From an uncultured cyanobacterium (GTDB taxonomy: Bacteria > Cyanobacteriota > Cyanobacteriia > Cyanobacteriales > Chroococcidiopsidaceae): a stretch of DNA of 45,991 nt. The first letter of the stretch is position 1. Every line of letters begins with the position of its first letter. Location: the NCBI GenBank assembly GCA_946221495.1, contig CAMIFA010000018.1, positions 1-45,991 of the forward strand, given 5' to 3'. The notes below the pieces were generated by a model. The model had not been told where the DNA came from. It worked only from the letters and a program-made list of their open reading frames with translations, and made no database searches. Shown here one piece after another: positions 17,562 through 24,887 of this stretch. Both the position numbers and the translations under genes were made by a program.

Positions 17562-18317
17562 TTAAGCAGGCGATAGTAAAAATGAAGAGTCACGGTTAGT
17601 ACGAATAGCAGGGATCTGAGCGGCGCAAGTGTCACGGAAGTTACACTCAAGAGCAGCAGCTAGAGTGGGGAAGCCTAGCCTGTGCGCCATTTCAACACAC
17701 TGATAAAGCACAGAGCGGATATATTCTTGATGTGACTCGCCATTAGCGCTATAAAGACTACCAAGGTCTAGATGCTCCTCTAATTCTTTAGCAAGTCGAA
17801 TCAGCAGAAGTTGACGCTCTTTGTAATCAAGCATATCTAAGCGATCGCATATTACCGGAATAGTAATTTCATCCCACTTCAAAGCTGTGTAATTAGCAAT
17901 TAATTCCTCAGCCTCAATACCAACAACAGAACGTACTTGTTCGCGTTTAGCATTTGTTATACCCTTTTCATCAGTCTCATATTTCCCATCTATATAGGCA
18001 GCGTGTAACAAAGCTGCGGCTATAACCTTTATTGGTGCATGAACGCTAGCTAGAATACTAGCAACACCGACTAAATGTGAAAGAAATAGTTTACCAGAAC
18101 TACAAAAGCGATTTGTAAATATCTGCAATCCAAATTGATAAGCAGTATGAATATAGCTAAGTTCAGCTTTCGAGTATTTAGCTAGACACAACTGGTTGAA
18201 AAGTTGAATATTTGTCTGGGCGTAGTTAGTTACAGGTTTACTTCTAGCCAAACAAAGCTCAATTTTCTTAACTAAGCTAGACTGGGTTTCTTTGTTTAAG
18301 GTACTTGTAATCATCAT
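17562..18317 (-). CDS. HD-like (DUF6817-type) protein, metal-site degenerate
   Basis: The 251-residue soluble protein has a core (about residues 75-115) reading SSGKLFLSHLVGVASILAS and IAAALLHAAYIDGKY. This resembles the N-terminal HD hydrolase region of RelA/SpoT proteins (HPLAVASIL, AAALLHDVVEDT), but the catalytic HD doublet is HA. I place it with the DUF6817-like group from memory; a database match was not run. The following VRSVVGIEAEELIANY fits that group. Loss of the metal-binding Asp argues against ordinary phosphohydrolase activity, so it may bind a nucleotide or act as a scaffold. It sits inside the minus-arm che cluster with its own terminator, so a link to signalling is only contextual. 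The start is one of two adjacent ATGs. Confidence 0.65.
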   Translation of the reverse strand: MMITSTLNKETQSSLVKKIELCLARSKPVTNYAQTNIQLFNQLCLAKYSKAELSYIHTAYQFGLQIFTNRFCSSGKLFLSHLVGVASILASVHAPIKVIAAALLHAAYIDGKYETDEKGITNAKREQVRSVVGIEAEELIANYTALKWDEITIPVICDRLDMLDYKERQLLLIRLAKELEEHLDLGSLYSANGESHQEYIRSVLYQCVEMAHRLGFPTLAAALECNFRDTCAAQIPAIRTNRDSSFLLSPA

Positions 18318-18865
18318 AAAAGCTCTAAATCCTTGATAAGTAAATATGTCAAACTAGAGAAAAAGCCTTTTATTGCCTAATATCTTCCACCTGGTATATC
18401 CGCAGCATAAATAGGAACTAGAGAAACTAAATCTGACAAGTGCAGGGTTCTGAAATTCTTTATTTTCAGTTAGACTACACAGGTGAAATAGCCTCTCACA
18501 AACCGCAAAGCGTCTATGTTTCTCTAGAATGCAATTTCAAGCTCTGGCTAGAGGTGCAAGATATAATTTAGTGTGAAGGTGATATTCACACTATCGACTT
18601 TTTCAGTTGCTTCTTACCTCGGTTTTATCACTGAAATATTTTTTCAGCTCAATGCAAATTTTTACTTAACTACTAAATATGTCCTGAAATCATTAAGCAC
18701 TAGCTTTTTCAGAAAACTAGTAATATCTTATTTTAAGATTCAGGTTTGTTTAACTTTTTGTAATATAATACTTTAAGAGTATTACTCTCCAGATAATTAC
18801 AGTCATGCATAGTGACTTTGGTTTAGTAACCTCATAGAAACTCAGTATTTCTAACAGTATTGTTA
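18318..18865. other. Intergenic region with a dispersed-repeat copy
   Basis: This 548-bp AT-rich spacer holds the repeat copy at 18491-18567. Short open frames here have no convincing start, Shine-Dalgarno sequence or protein-like composition. The promoter of the HD-like gene should lie in 18318-18450. Confidence 0.5.
18491..18567 (+). repeat. Dispersed repeat B, copy 1 (77 bp)
   Basis: It begins GCCTC and ends AGGTGCAAGATATAAT. It shares CCGCAAAGCGTCTATGTTT and the terminal 16 bases with the copy at 21804-21880, which has exactly the same length. The centre can fold around GAATTGC-like sequences. Confidence 0.8.
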
Positions 18866-19639
18866 TCAGCCTCTATAATTTCTCCAGGCTTGCCAAAAAA
18901 TATAGATTGACAGCACCCCTAGCATTGTGCGAAAAGCAATACTCACGACTTCATCTGGTAATCTAGGTAAAATCCGAGTGCTAAATTGCGCTCCCAAAAG
19001 ACCACCTATACCAAGAAGGATACCTTCCGTAAATAAGACATTGCCACTGAGAGTATGTCCAATACAAGCAGAAATTGCCGTAATTACAATAACGCCTAAA
19101 CTTGTTTGAATTGCTACTTTAATTGATTCTCCAAGTAGCAAAATTTGTAGCGGTACCATAATTACACCACCACCTATACCAAATAAACCTGCTAGTATAC
19201 CTGCGGCACTTCCAGTAAAAATTCTAGAAATAATTGGATTAAATTTCTGTGACTGTATTGTATTATCAGCAACTAAGCGCTTGCGTAGCTCAACTAAATA
19301 GATATTAACAAGTAATAAAATGCCAAATGCAGCTAGCAATAAGTAGGGAGTAAATCGCTCTGCCAAATATACACCAATTTGAGCTGTTACAAGAGCTGGT
19401 AAGCCTAAGTAAATTACACGCTTGCCGTTCAAATACCCCATGCGCCAGTTCTGCACACTGCCAGAAATTGATGTAATCAAAATTGCCAGACTACTAGTAG
19501 CGATCGCCTGGACTGGTGTATAACCTAGTGCAACTAGCAAAGGAACTACAACTGTCCCCCCGCCGATTCCTAAAAATCCCGCTAGCACACCAGAGACTAA
19601 GCCACCAACAGATAAAACAAACAAGTTTGGTAAAATCAC
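18866..19639 (-). CDS. TauE/SafE family sulfite/anion exporter-like membrane protein
   Basis: The 257-residue integral membrane protein has about eight hydrophobic segments arranged as two related halves. Each half begins with the family glycine motif: VSGVLAGFLGIGGGTVVVPLL at residues ~15-36 and AAGILAGLFGIGGGVIMVPL at ~145-165. The family exports sulfite, organosulfonates or related anions; the substrate here cannot be deduced. It lies between cheR and the HD-like gene on the same strand, an unusual neighbour for chemotaxis genes. Dispersed repeats on both sides suggest it may have been inserted between cheR and the rest of the arm. Confidence 0.92.
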   Translation of the reverse strand: MILPNLFVLSVGGLVSGVLAGFLGIGGGTVVVPLLVALGYTPVQAIATSSLAILITSISGSVQNWRMGYLNGKRVIYLGLPALVTAQIGVYLAERFTPYLLLAAFGILLLVNIYLVELRKRLVADNTIQSQKFNPIISRIFTGSAAGILAGLFGIGGGVIMVPLQILLLGESIKVAIQTSLGVIVITAISACIGHTLSGNVLFTEGILLGIGGLLGAQFSTRILPRLPDEVVSIAFRTMLGVLSIYIFWQAWRNYRG

Positions 19640-19675
19640 GTTTGAGAATTACCTCGTCATTATTGACCGCGGAAT

Positions 19676-19722
19676 GCGGTGAACGCAGGCTTCGCCGTGC
19701 AAAGGCGGAGTACCGTTCACTT
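19676..19722. repeat. Imperfect palindrome upstream of the TauE/SafE gene
   Basis: GTGAACG at 19679-19685 and CGTTCAC at 19714-19720 enclose GC-rich GGCTTCGCC and AAAGGCGGAG. The GC content contrasts with the AT-rich surroundings. It is typical of small dispersed palindromic repeats in cyanobacteria. Confidence 0.6.
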
Positions 19723-19824
19723 AATAGTAATCTCAAAACCTTTTGTAAAGGCTATAGCAGTCCTAAATGATTCCTAAAATCCTCTCTTTCTTTTTTACTT
19801 TGCGCTCTAGGTGACTTGGCGGTA

Positions 19825-19854
19825 GCCTGCGGCAAGCCGCGAAGCGTCTACGTT
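19825..19854 (+). repeat. Dispersed repeat B, short core copy
   Basis: GCCTGCGGCAAGCCGCGAAG followed by CGTCTACGTT matches the first ~30 bases of the 77-bp copies at 18491 and 21804. It lies just downstream of the cheR stop. Confidence 0.75.
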
Positions 19855-19902
19855 AAAAAAATAACCTTCACAATTCAGATAGGATTGCTATATTATCACC
19901 TA

Positions 19903-21513
19903 TTAGTTCTTCAGCAGCTTTCTAACATGAATAATTAACTCACTAACAGTAATTCCCTCCTGGTACTCTACAACAGAATTATGTGGTAACACTTTAAGTA
20001 GTTCCAAAGCTGTAGTCCGCATTTTTCTCGCTCTACTCATATCTCCTTCACTGTCGTAAATTCCACTAAGTTCTAGATAGGCAGATATAGACGAAGGTGC
20101 TAAGTAAATAATTTTCTTAAATAAATCTTTTGCTTTTTCACTGTTTCCTTGTTCTTCAGCAATATGTGCTAATAGGTAATAAGGAGCTACTGAGGAAGTA
20201 TCTATTTTAAGTGCTTGCTGACAATATTCAGTTGCTTGTTTCGAGTCTCCTAAATTTGCAAATGCTTGAGCCATAAGGTAATAAGCATCAAAATTATTAG
20301 GATACTGCTTAATTATTTGCTCCAATTCTTTAATTACTATTTGATAATCACCATTGTTAAAAAGTGCTTCTGCTTGACTCAATAGCGTCTGAGTTGTATC
20401 AGTTGTTTCTTTTGTCGATGGCAAAGGTGAAACAGAGTGAACTAGCTGTAAACCACTTACAGTTTTGTTAGGAGCAAGATGTGACTTAGTAGCCTTTGAC
20501 GATATTGCTTTACTTAGCGGCTGCGAGAAAGATATTGGTGCGATCGCTATGTCTCTACTATTAAACACATCTTGCTGTGGTGATTTTAATGAAGATATAG
20601 ATTGTGTGCTACCAAGCTTTTCTTCACTACGCTGGTATACTACTGATTCTGGAAAAACCTTTGCTTGCAATTGACCAAGATTTTGTCCATACAATTCAGT
20701 ATGTCCAGCAATCAAATATCCTTGAGAATTAAGTGTGTTGTAAAACTTTTTTAAAATAACTGAAATAGTTTGCGAATCAAAATATATAAAGACATTACGG
20801 CATACAATAATATCCATGTTGTGAATGTCGGATGTAGCACTAGGAAAAGGATCGGCTAACAAATTTCCAGTGTAGAACTTCACCATACTCCGAATTTGCT
20901 GATCAACTTCCCACTTTGACTGTTGCTGTTTGAAGTAACGTTGCTTTAACTTTGGATCTACCATCCGAAAAGACCATGAATCATAAATTCCTTGTTTAGC
21001 TTTTTCGATAGATTGGGAATTTATGTCTGTTCCTAAAATTAAAATATTCCACTTGTCCCAGTCAGGAATTAGCTCTTTAACGAGAATAGCAAGGGAATAT
21101 ACCTCTTCACCTGTAGAGCATCCAGCACTCCAAATCCGTAGCGATCGCTTTGTCTCAGTTCTTTTAGACTCAATTAATTCTGGCAATATCCGATTTTTTA
21201 ATAAAGCTATTTGCCCATGATCGCGAAAAAAATAAGTTTCACCTATTGTCAATAAAAAAGTCAATTCCTCCCATTCGCGATCGCGCTCTGTATTTGTCCA
21301 GTGCAAAGTCGAATCAGTTGAAGTTTGCCCAAGAGAATTGTGATAATTGCAGGTATTTAGTAATTGATAATACTGCTCTGGTGCGGATAACTTGAGTAAT
21401 TTCATCCGTTTGTGTAGCTTTTCACTTAAATCTCGTTTATCTTGTTCACGGATGTGTAAACCTGTATTAGCAGAGATTAGTTGCATGAAATTTTGCAACA
21501 ACATATCATTCAT
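19903..21513 (-). CDS. cheR: CheR-type MCP methyltransferase fused to C-terminal TPR repeats
   Basis: It methylates MCP glutamates using S-adenosylmethionine. The N-terminal all-helical CheR domain (~1-75) is followed by the methyltransferase domain (~90-270), with TIGETYFFRD, the SAM loop SAGCSTGEEVYSLA, GTDINSQSIEKA and CRNVFIYF. After a ~100-residue low-complexity linker, three or four TPR-like helices pairs (~375-500; AEALFNNGDYQIVIKELEQ, AYYLMAQAFANLGDSKQA) follow. CheR-TPR fusions occur in WspC- and FrzF-like systems, where the TPR modulates target choice. At 536 residues it is nearly twice plain CheR. It is transcribed away from the pix arm, about 4.3 kb from its probable partners because two unrelated genes intervene. 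Confidence 0.94.
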   Translation of the reverse strand: MNDMLLQNFMQLISANTGLHIREQDKRDLSEKLHKRMKLLKLSAPEQYYQLLNTCNYHNSLGQTSTDSTLHWTNTERDREWEELTFLLTIGETYFFRDHGQIALLKNRILPELIESKRTETKRSLRIWSAGCSTGEEVYSLAILVKELIPDWDKWNILILGTDINSQSIEKAKQGIYDSWSFRMVDPKLKQRYFKQQQSKWEVDQQIRSMVKFYTGNLLADPFPSATSDIHNMDIIVCRNVFIYFDSQTISVILKKFYNTLNSQGYLIAGHTELYGQNLGQLQAKVFPESVVYQRSEEKLGSTQSISSLKSPQQDVFNSRDIAIAPISFSQPLSKAISSKATKSHLAPNKTVSGLQLVHSVSPLPSTKETTDTTQTLLSQAEALFNNGDYQIVIKELEQIIKQYPNNFDAYYLMAQAFANLGDSKQATEYCQQALKIDTSSVAPYYLLAHIAEEQGNSEKAKDLFKKIIYLAPSSISAYLELSGIYDSEGDMSRARKMRTTALELLKVLPHNSVVEYQEGITVSELIIHVRKLLKN

Positions 21514-22473
21514 AGGAGCATCCTTTACTCAACTTCTGGCTCTCCTTAGAATTCCCAATTAAACGCTCAGTCTAACAGCACCTCCAAGCACCTCCCCAAA
21601 GTATCTACTCAGCCGTAACTAGTACCCCTAATCACGCCACTTCAGTTTATGTAATTACTGAAACTGGCTGTATTTAAGAGTTTCAGAATCTAAAATTTTA
21701 TAACAGTAAAAGTAGCCCCTCGTTACATCTTGTACAAGCGCGGTTGAAACCGCAGCTAAACAAGCGAAACCCCAAATTTCCCTTAGTCTGCGGAGGCAGA
21801 CTAGCCTCCGGCAAGCCGCAAAGCGTCTATGTTTGTATAGTTGCGAATTGAATTCGCCAACGTCAGGTGCAAGATATAATGCTCGGTTCCCTTAACTAGG
21901 TATTCCGACTTTCCTGGCTTACAGCATGGATCGAGTAAGCCTATATCTGTAGAGCGATCGCCCTACTGCATCCAATCTAATTTTTGCTAACGACAGTCAG
22001 CACAACTGTATTAAGCTGCAATTGGGATTTTTGTTCTATTGGGCTTTAATAATTGGAATTAGTCCCTTCATTCTCCTTAGTTCCTAGTTTTGTAACATAA
22101 CTCGTCTTACAGGTTTCAAACCAAAAAAACTCTCCTCAAGCACTTTTTTTACTAAACAAGATACCGCAAAGACACTTACGTAAGCCCTACCCTAGTCCGG
22201 CAAATTCAGTATTGACACGGATACTTTGTCAATTAACTTGATGCCATTATGAATGCAACATTCAGTTAGGACTTTTTCTTGATTTTTAAGTATCAATGAT
22301 AACCGTTCGGCTATAATCTCCGTCATTCTCATGTTAATTAGTACGACTTCATTTAAATTATTTTATGAAGTTACTACAGACAAATTCAAAATTCAATTAT
22401 ATAAAAATGGAGTAATAAAAATATTTGATAGACATAAATGTAAACAGATTATTTAGGAGAAACAATTGGGATT
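21514..22473. other. 960-bp divergent intergenic region between the two chemosensory arms
   Basis: It separates cheR (minus) from pixG (plus) and should carry both promoters. It contains the dispersed repeat copy at 21804-21880, with a GCGAATT-GAATTCGC palindrome in it, a HIP1 site near 21955, and an AT-rich last 150 bp before pixG. An AGGAGA sequence lies at 22454-22461, 13 nt before the pixG ATG, a long spacing. No small gene or RNA was recognised. Confidence 0.55.
21804..21880 (+). repeat. Dispersed repeat B, copy 2 (77 bp)
   Basis: It has the same length and ends as the copy at 18491-18567 (CCGCAAAGCGTCTATGTTT in the first half and AGGTGCAAGATATAAT at the end). The middles differ but both centre on a GCGAATT/GCAATT-type palindrome. 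Confidence 0.8.
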
Positions 22474-23625
22474 ATGATTGCTGAACCTGTCACCCAAACT
22501 GATATTGTCAGTAAACTTAGCACCTTGAAGCAAGAAAGATTTAGCGGGCAACTGTTCCTTAAAGATTCACTAGGACAGGAGTGGACTTTCTACTTATTTC
22601 TAGGTCGAATTCTCTATGCTACTGGAGGTACGCAGCCAGTCAGAAGATGGCGCAGAAATTTAACCTTGCACTGTCCTCAAATTGATATTCAGCAGCTAAA
22701 GCTATCACCCGCAGCAGCTAGTATTTCTTGGGAATATCAACTGTTATATACAGGAGTAGAACAGCAACAAATTAGCCGCGAACAAGCAGCGAAAATAATT
22801 AGTGCGATCGCTGCTGAAGTCATGTTTGATGTTATTCAAGTCGGTAAAGTAGCATCTGTTGTCAAGCCAGAAAATATATCAGTTCCTCAACTAGCATTGC
22901 TTGACCCCGGACAAGTAGTCACAGAAGTTGAGCAAGTCTGGCAAAACTGGCAAAAAGCTAACATCACCCACCTGTTTCCCAATAAAGCACCAGTCATCAA
23001 GCAGCCCGAGCAACTCCAGCAACAAGTATCAGGTGCAGTTTATCAAAATCTCGCAAAACTACTAGATGGACAGCGTACTCTGCGCGAGTTAGCTATCGGC
23101 ATGAAACGAGGTGTTGTCGAAGTCATATCTTCACTACTACCTTATATTCAAACAGGATTGGTGGAATTAGTTGATATTGGCGATTTAGCAGCACCGATCG
23201 CTACTCCACCTCCCTCGACAGCGTCCCCAGCTGCTACTCCCAATGCTCCCTTGATTGCTTGTGTAGATGACAGCCCTTTAGTTTGTCAAAGCCTAGAAAG
23301 AATTTTAACAACAGCAGGTTATCAGTTCGTGGCAGTCCAAGACTCACTGCGGGCGATCGCCACTTTGTTAACCCGCAAACCAGCGTTGATCTTTCTCGAT
23401 TTAGTTATGCCAAATACCAATGGCTATGAAATTTGCGGTCAATTGCGTAAAGTTTCTACTTTTCGCGACACCCCAATCATCATTCTCACCGGAAACGACG
23501 GCATCATTGACCGCGTTCGAGCCAAAATGGTCGGCGCTTCCGATTTCTTAAGCAAACCGATCAACGCCGAAACAGTCTTAGAGGTAGCACGCCAGCACCT
23601 CAATCAAAGTTCGCCTTTGCAGTAA
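22474..23625 (+). CDS. pixG: PATAN-receiver response regulator, PixG-like
   Basis: This is the first gene of the phototaxis operon. The PATAN region (~1-120) includes LKQERFSGQLFLKDSLGQEW and FLGRILYATGGTQPVRRWRR. The helical middle contains LLDGQRTLRELAIGMKRG. A Pro/Thr-rich hinge (~235-255) leads to a receiver domain (~260-378) with VDDS, acceptor Asp in IFLDLVMPNTNG, Thr in ILTGND and Lys in LSKPIN. The ATPVRRW-type PATAN sequence and the pixG-pixH-pixI-pixJ order match the Synechocystis pix operon. It has the same architecture as the minus-arm protein at 16092-17207 but is clearly diverged, so each arm has its own PATAN output. No DNA-binding domain is present. Confidence 0.93.
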   Translation: MIAEPVTQTDIVSKLSTLKQERFSGQLFLKDSLGQEWTFYLFLGRILYATGGTQPVRRWRRNLTLHCPQIDIQQLKLSPAAASISWEYQLLYTGVEQQQISREQAAKIISAIAAEVMFDVIQVGKVASVVKPENISVPQLALLDPGQVVTEVEQVWQNWQKANITHLFPNKAPVIKQPEQLQQQVSGAVYQNLAKLLDGQRTLRELAIGMKRGVVEVISSLLPYIQTGLVELVDIGDLAAPIATPPPSTASPAATPNAPLIACVDDSPLVCQSLERILTTAGYQFVAVQDSLRAIATLLTRKPALIFLDLVMPNTNGYEICGQLRKVSTFRDTPIIILTGNDGIIDRVRAKMVGASDFLSKPINAETVLEVARQHLNQSSPLQ

Positions 23626-23760
23626 CCCTCAAGTCTTTCTCAGACTAATGTCAAGTGACTAAGGTAACTGCACAAATCAGGCAAAATTCGCTCCTCAACT
23701 TCTTTAGCTGTTTTTGCAGCAATTCAAATTATCTTCTATTTCTTTTAAAAGGTGAATGTC

Positions 23761-24123
23761 ATGACTACTGCTCTAATCATTGAAGATTCCGCAACCCAAG
23801 TTGAAGTAATCAGCAGCTGCCTACAGCGTGGCGGTTACAGCATTCAAATAGCTGGTAACGGTGATGAAGCTATGGCAAAAATTAGTAGCCAGAAACCAGA
23901 TGTAATCATTTTGGATGTTGTGTTACCCGATCGCAGTGGCTTTGAACTGTGTCGCGACCTCAAAGCTGAAGCTGGCACAAGCAAAATTCCCGTCGTAATT
24001 TGCTCAACCAAGTCCAGTGAAATGGATAAATTCTGGGGCATGAAACAAGGAGCAGATGCTTATATAGCGAAGCCTGTAGATCAAGAAGAACTACTGCGGA
24101 CTGTTAAGCAGTTGGTTAAATAA
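23761..24123 (+). CDS. pixH: CheY-like single-domain response regulator, PixH-like
   Basis: The protein is a 120-residue stand-alone receiver. ATG 23761 is preferred over GTG 23752 because AAAAGG lies 8 nt before it. The acidic pair is in IIEDS, the phospho-acceptor Asp in IILDVVLPDRSGFELC, the switch Ser/Thr in VICSTKSS, and the conserved Lys in YIAKPVDQEE. In Synechocystis PixH is the CheY-like partner that competes for or drains phosphate from PixL. It is followed after 30 bp by pixI, so co-transcription is likely. The 135-bp gap after pixG has no terminator. Confidence 0.93.
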   Translation: MTTALIIEDSATQVEVISSCLQRGGYSIQIAGNGDEAMAKISSQKPDVIILDVVLPDRSGFELCRDLKAEAGTSKIPVVICSTKSSEMDKFWGMKQGADAYIAKPVDQEELLRTVKQLVK

Positions 24124-24153
24124 TCCAACTGCCATCTCCAGGAGAATCAGAAA

Positions 24154-24720
24154 ATGATATCTGAGTTTTTGTCAAGGGGTGCTACATCCGAAATCCAAAC
24201 CACCGACCAAACAATAGGAGTGGGACAGCAGTTCTTGCGGTTTCACCTGATGCCAGATACTACGGCACTTTTGCCGGTGCAGCAGATGACGGAAGTTCTC
24301 ACTCTGGCAATCAACGAAGTTGTGCCAATTCCGCATATGCCAGCCTGGGTGATGGGTGTCTACAACTGGCGAGGTGAAATTCTCTGGCTGGTGGATTTGG
24401 GGCAGTTAATTGGACTTGCCCCGATCTATCAACAAGCAACTAGTCGTTCAACCTACACAGCAATTATTGTTCATACTGCAAAGCAAGGAGCAGGCACTGG
24501 TAACCAAAATACCGGAATGCTAGGGCTTCTGGTTAACCGAGTAGAAGATATGGAATTGTGCAATCCCGACTTAATTCAATCACCGCCAATGGCGGCTGTT
24601 AGCCCTGAGTTAATCCCATTTCTTCGCGGATACTGGCTGAAACCAAACGGCGAAATCCTAGTAGTTCTAGATAGTGACTCGATTATTGCTAGGATGCCGC
24701 GCTCACAAGATGCAGTTTAA
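24154..24720 (+). CDS. pixI: CheW-like coupling protein, PixI-like
   Basis: This single CheW domain of 188 residues couples the PixJ-type receptors to PixL. FLRFHLMPDTTALLPVQQMTEVL and VPIPHMPAWVMGVYNWRGEILWLVDLGQLIGL are characteristic of the PixI subgroup, which has Trp-rich signatures not seen in ordinary CheW. The Shine-Dalgarno AGGAGA lies 8 nt before the ATG. The C-terminus ends VLDSDSIIARMP, as in PixI. It is co-oriented with and close to pixH. Confidence 0.93.
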   Translation: MISEFLSRGATSEIQTTDQTIGVGQQFLRFHLMPDTTALLPVQQMTEVLTLAINEVVPIPHMPAWVMGVYNWRGEILWLVDLGQLIGLAPIYQQATSRSTYTAIIVHTAKQGAGTGNQNTGMLGLLVNRVEDMELCNPDLIQSPPMAAVSPELIPFLRGYWLKPNGEILVVLDSDSIIARMPRSQDAV

Positions 24721-24740
24721 ATCCTGAGAACTTACAACAG

Positions 24741-24776
24741 ATCCCCCTTAACCCCTCTGCACAAGGGGGGTGAGGA
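24741..24776 (+). repeat. GC-rich inverted repeat between pixI and pixJ
   Basis: CCCCCTT (24743-24749) can pair with AAGGGGG (24763-24769), with a 13-nt loop. The ATCCCCCTTAACCCC...AAGGGGGG form is a familiar dispersed cyanobacterial repeat. No T-run follows, so read-through into pixJ is likely. Confidence 0.6.
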
Positions 24777-24887
24777 TTTCCCTGGATGCATAAGTCTTAA
24801 TTACTGAAATTCACTTCTTTTTGCTATCTCAAATCTTCTTTAGATGGTTTCAATTTAACCATCCATTTTTATAGTTAGGTTTCACCT

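Noticed and set aside
17562..18317. RelA/SpoT-type (p)ppGpp hydrolase
   Set aside because: The HD doublet is HA, there is no synthetase or TGS domain, and the length is only 251 residues.
18573..18776. 67-codon open frame in the spacer right of the HD-like gene
   Set aside because: It is Phe/Leu/Ser-rich as expected from AT-rich DNA, has no Shine-Dalgarno sequence, and begins within a few bases of the repeat B end.
24741..24776. GC-rich hairpin between pixI and pixJ as a terminator
   Set aside because: No T-run follows and it resembles a dispersed repeat; the gene order argues for read-through.
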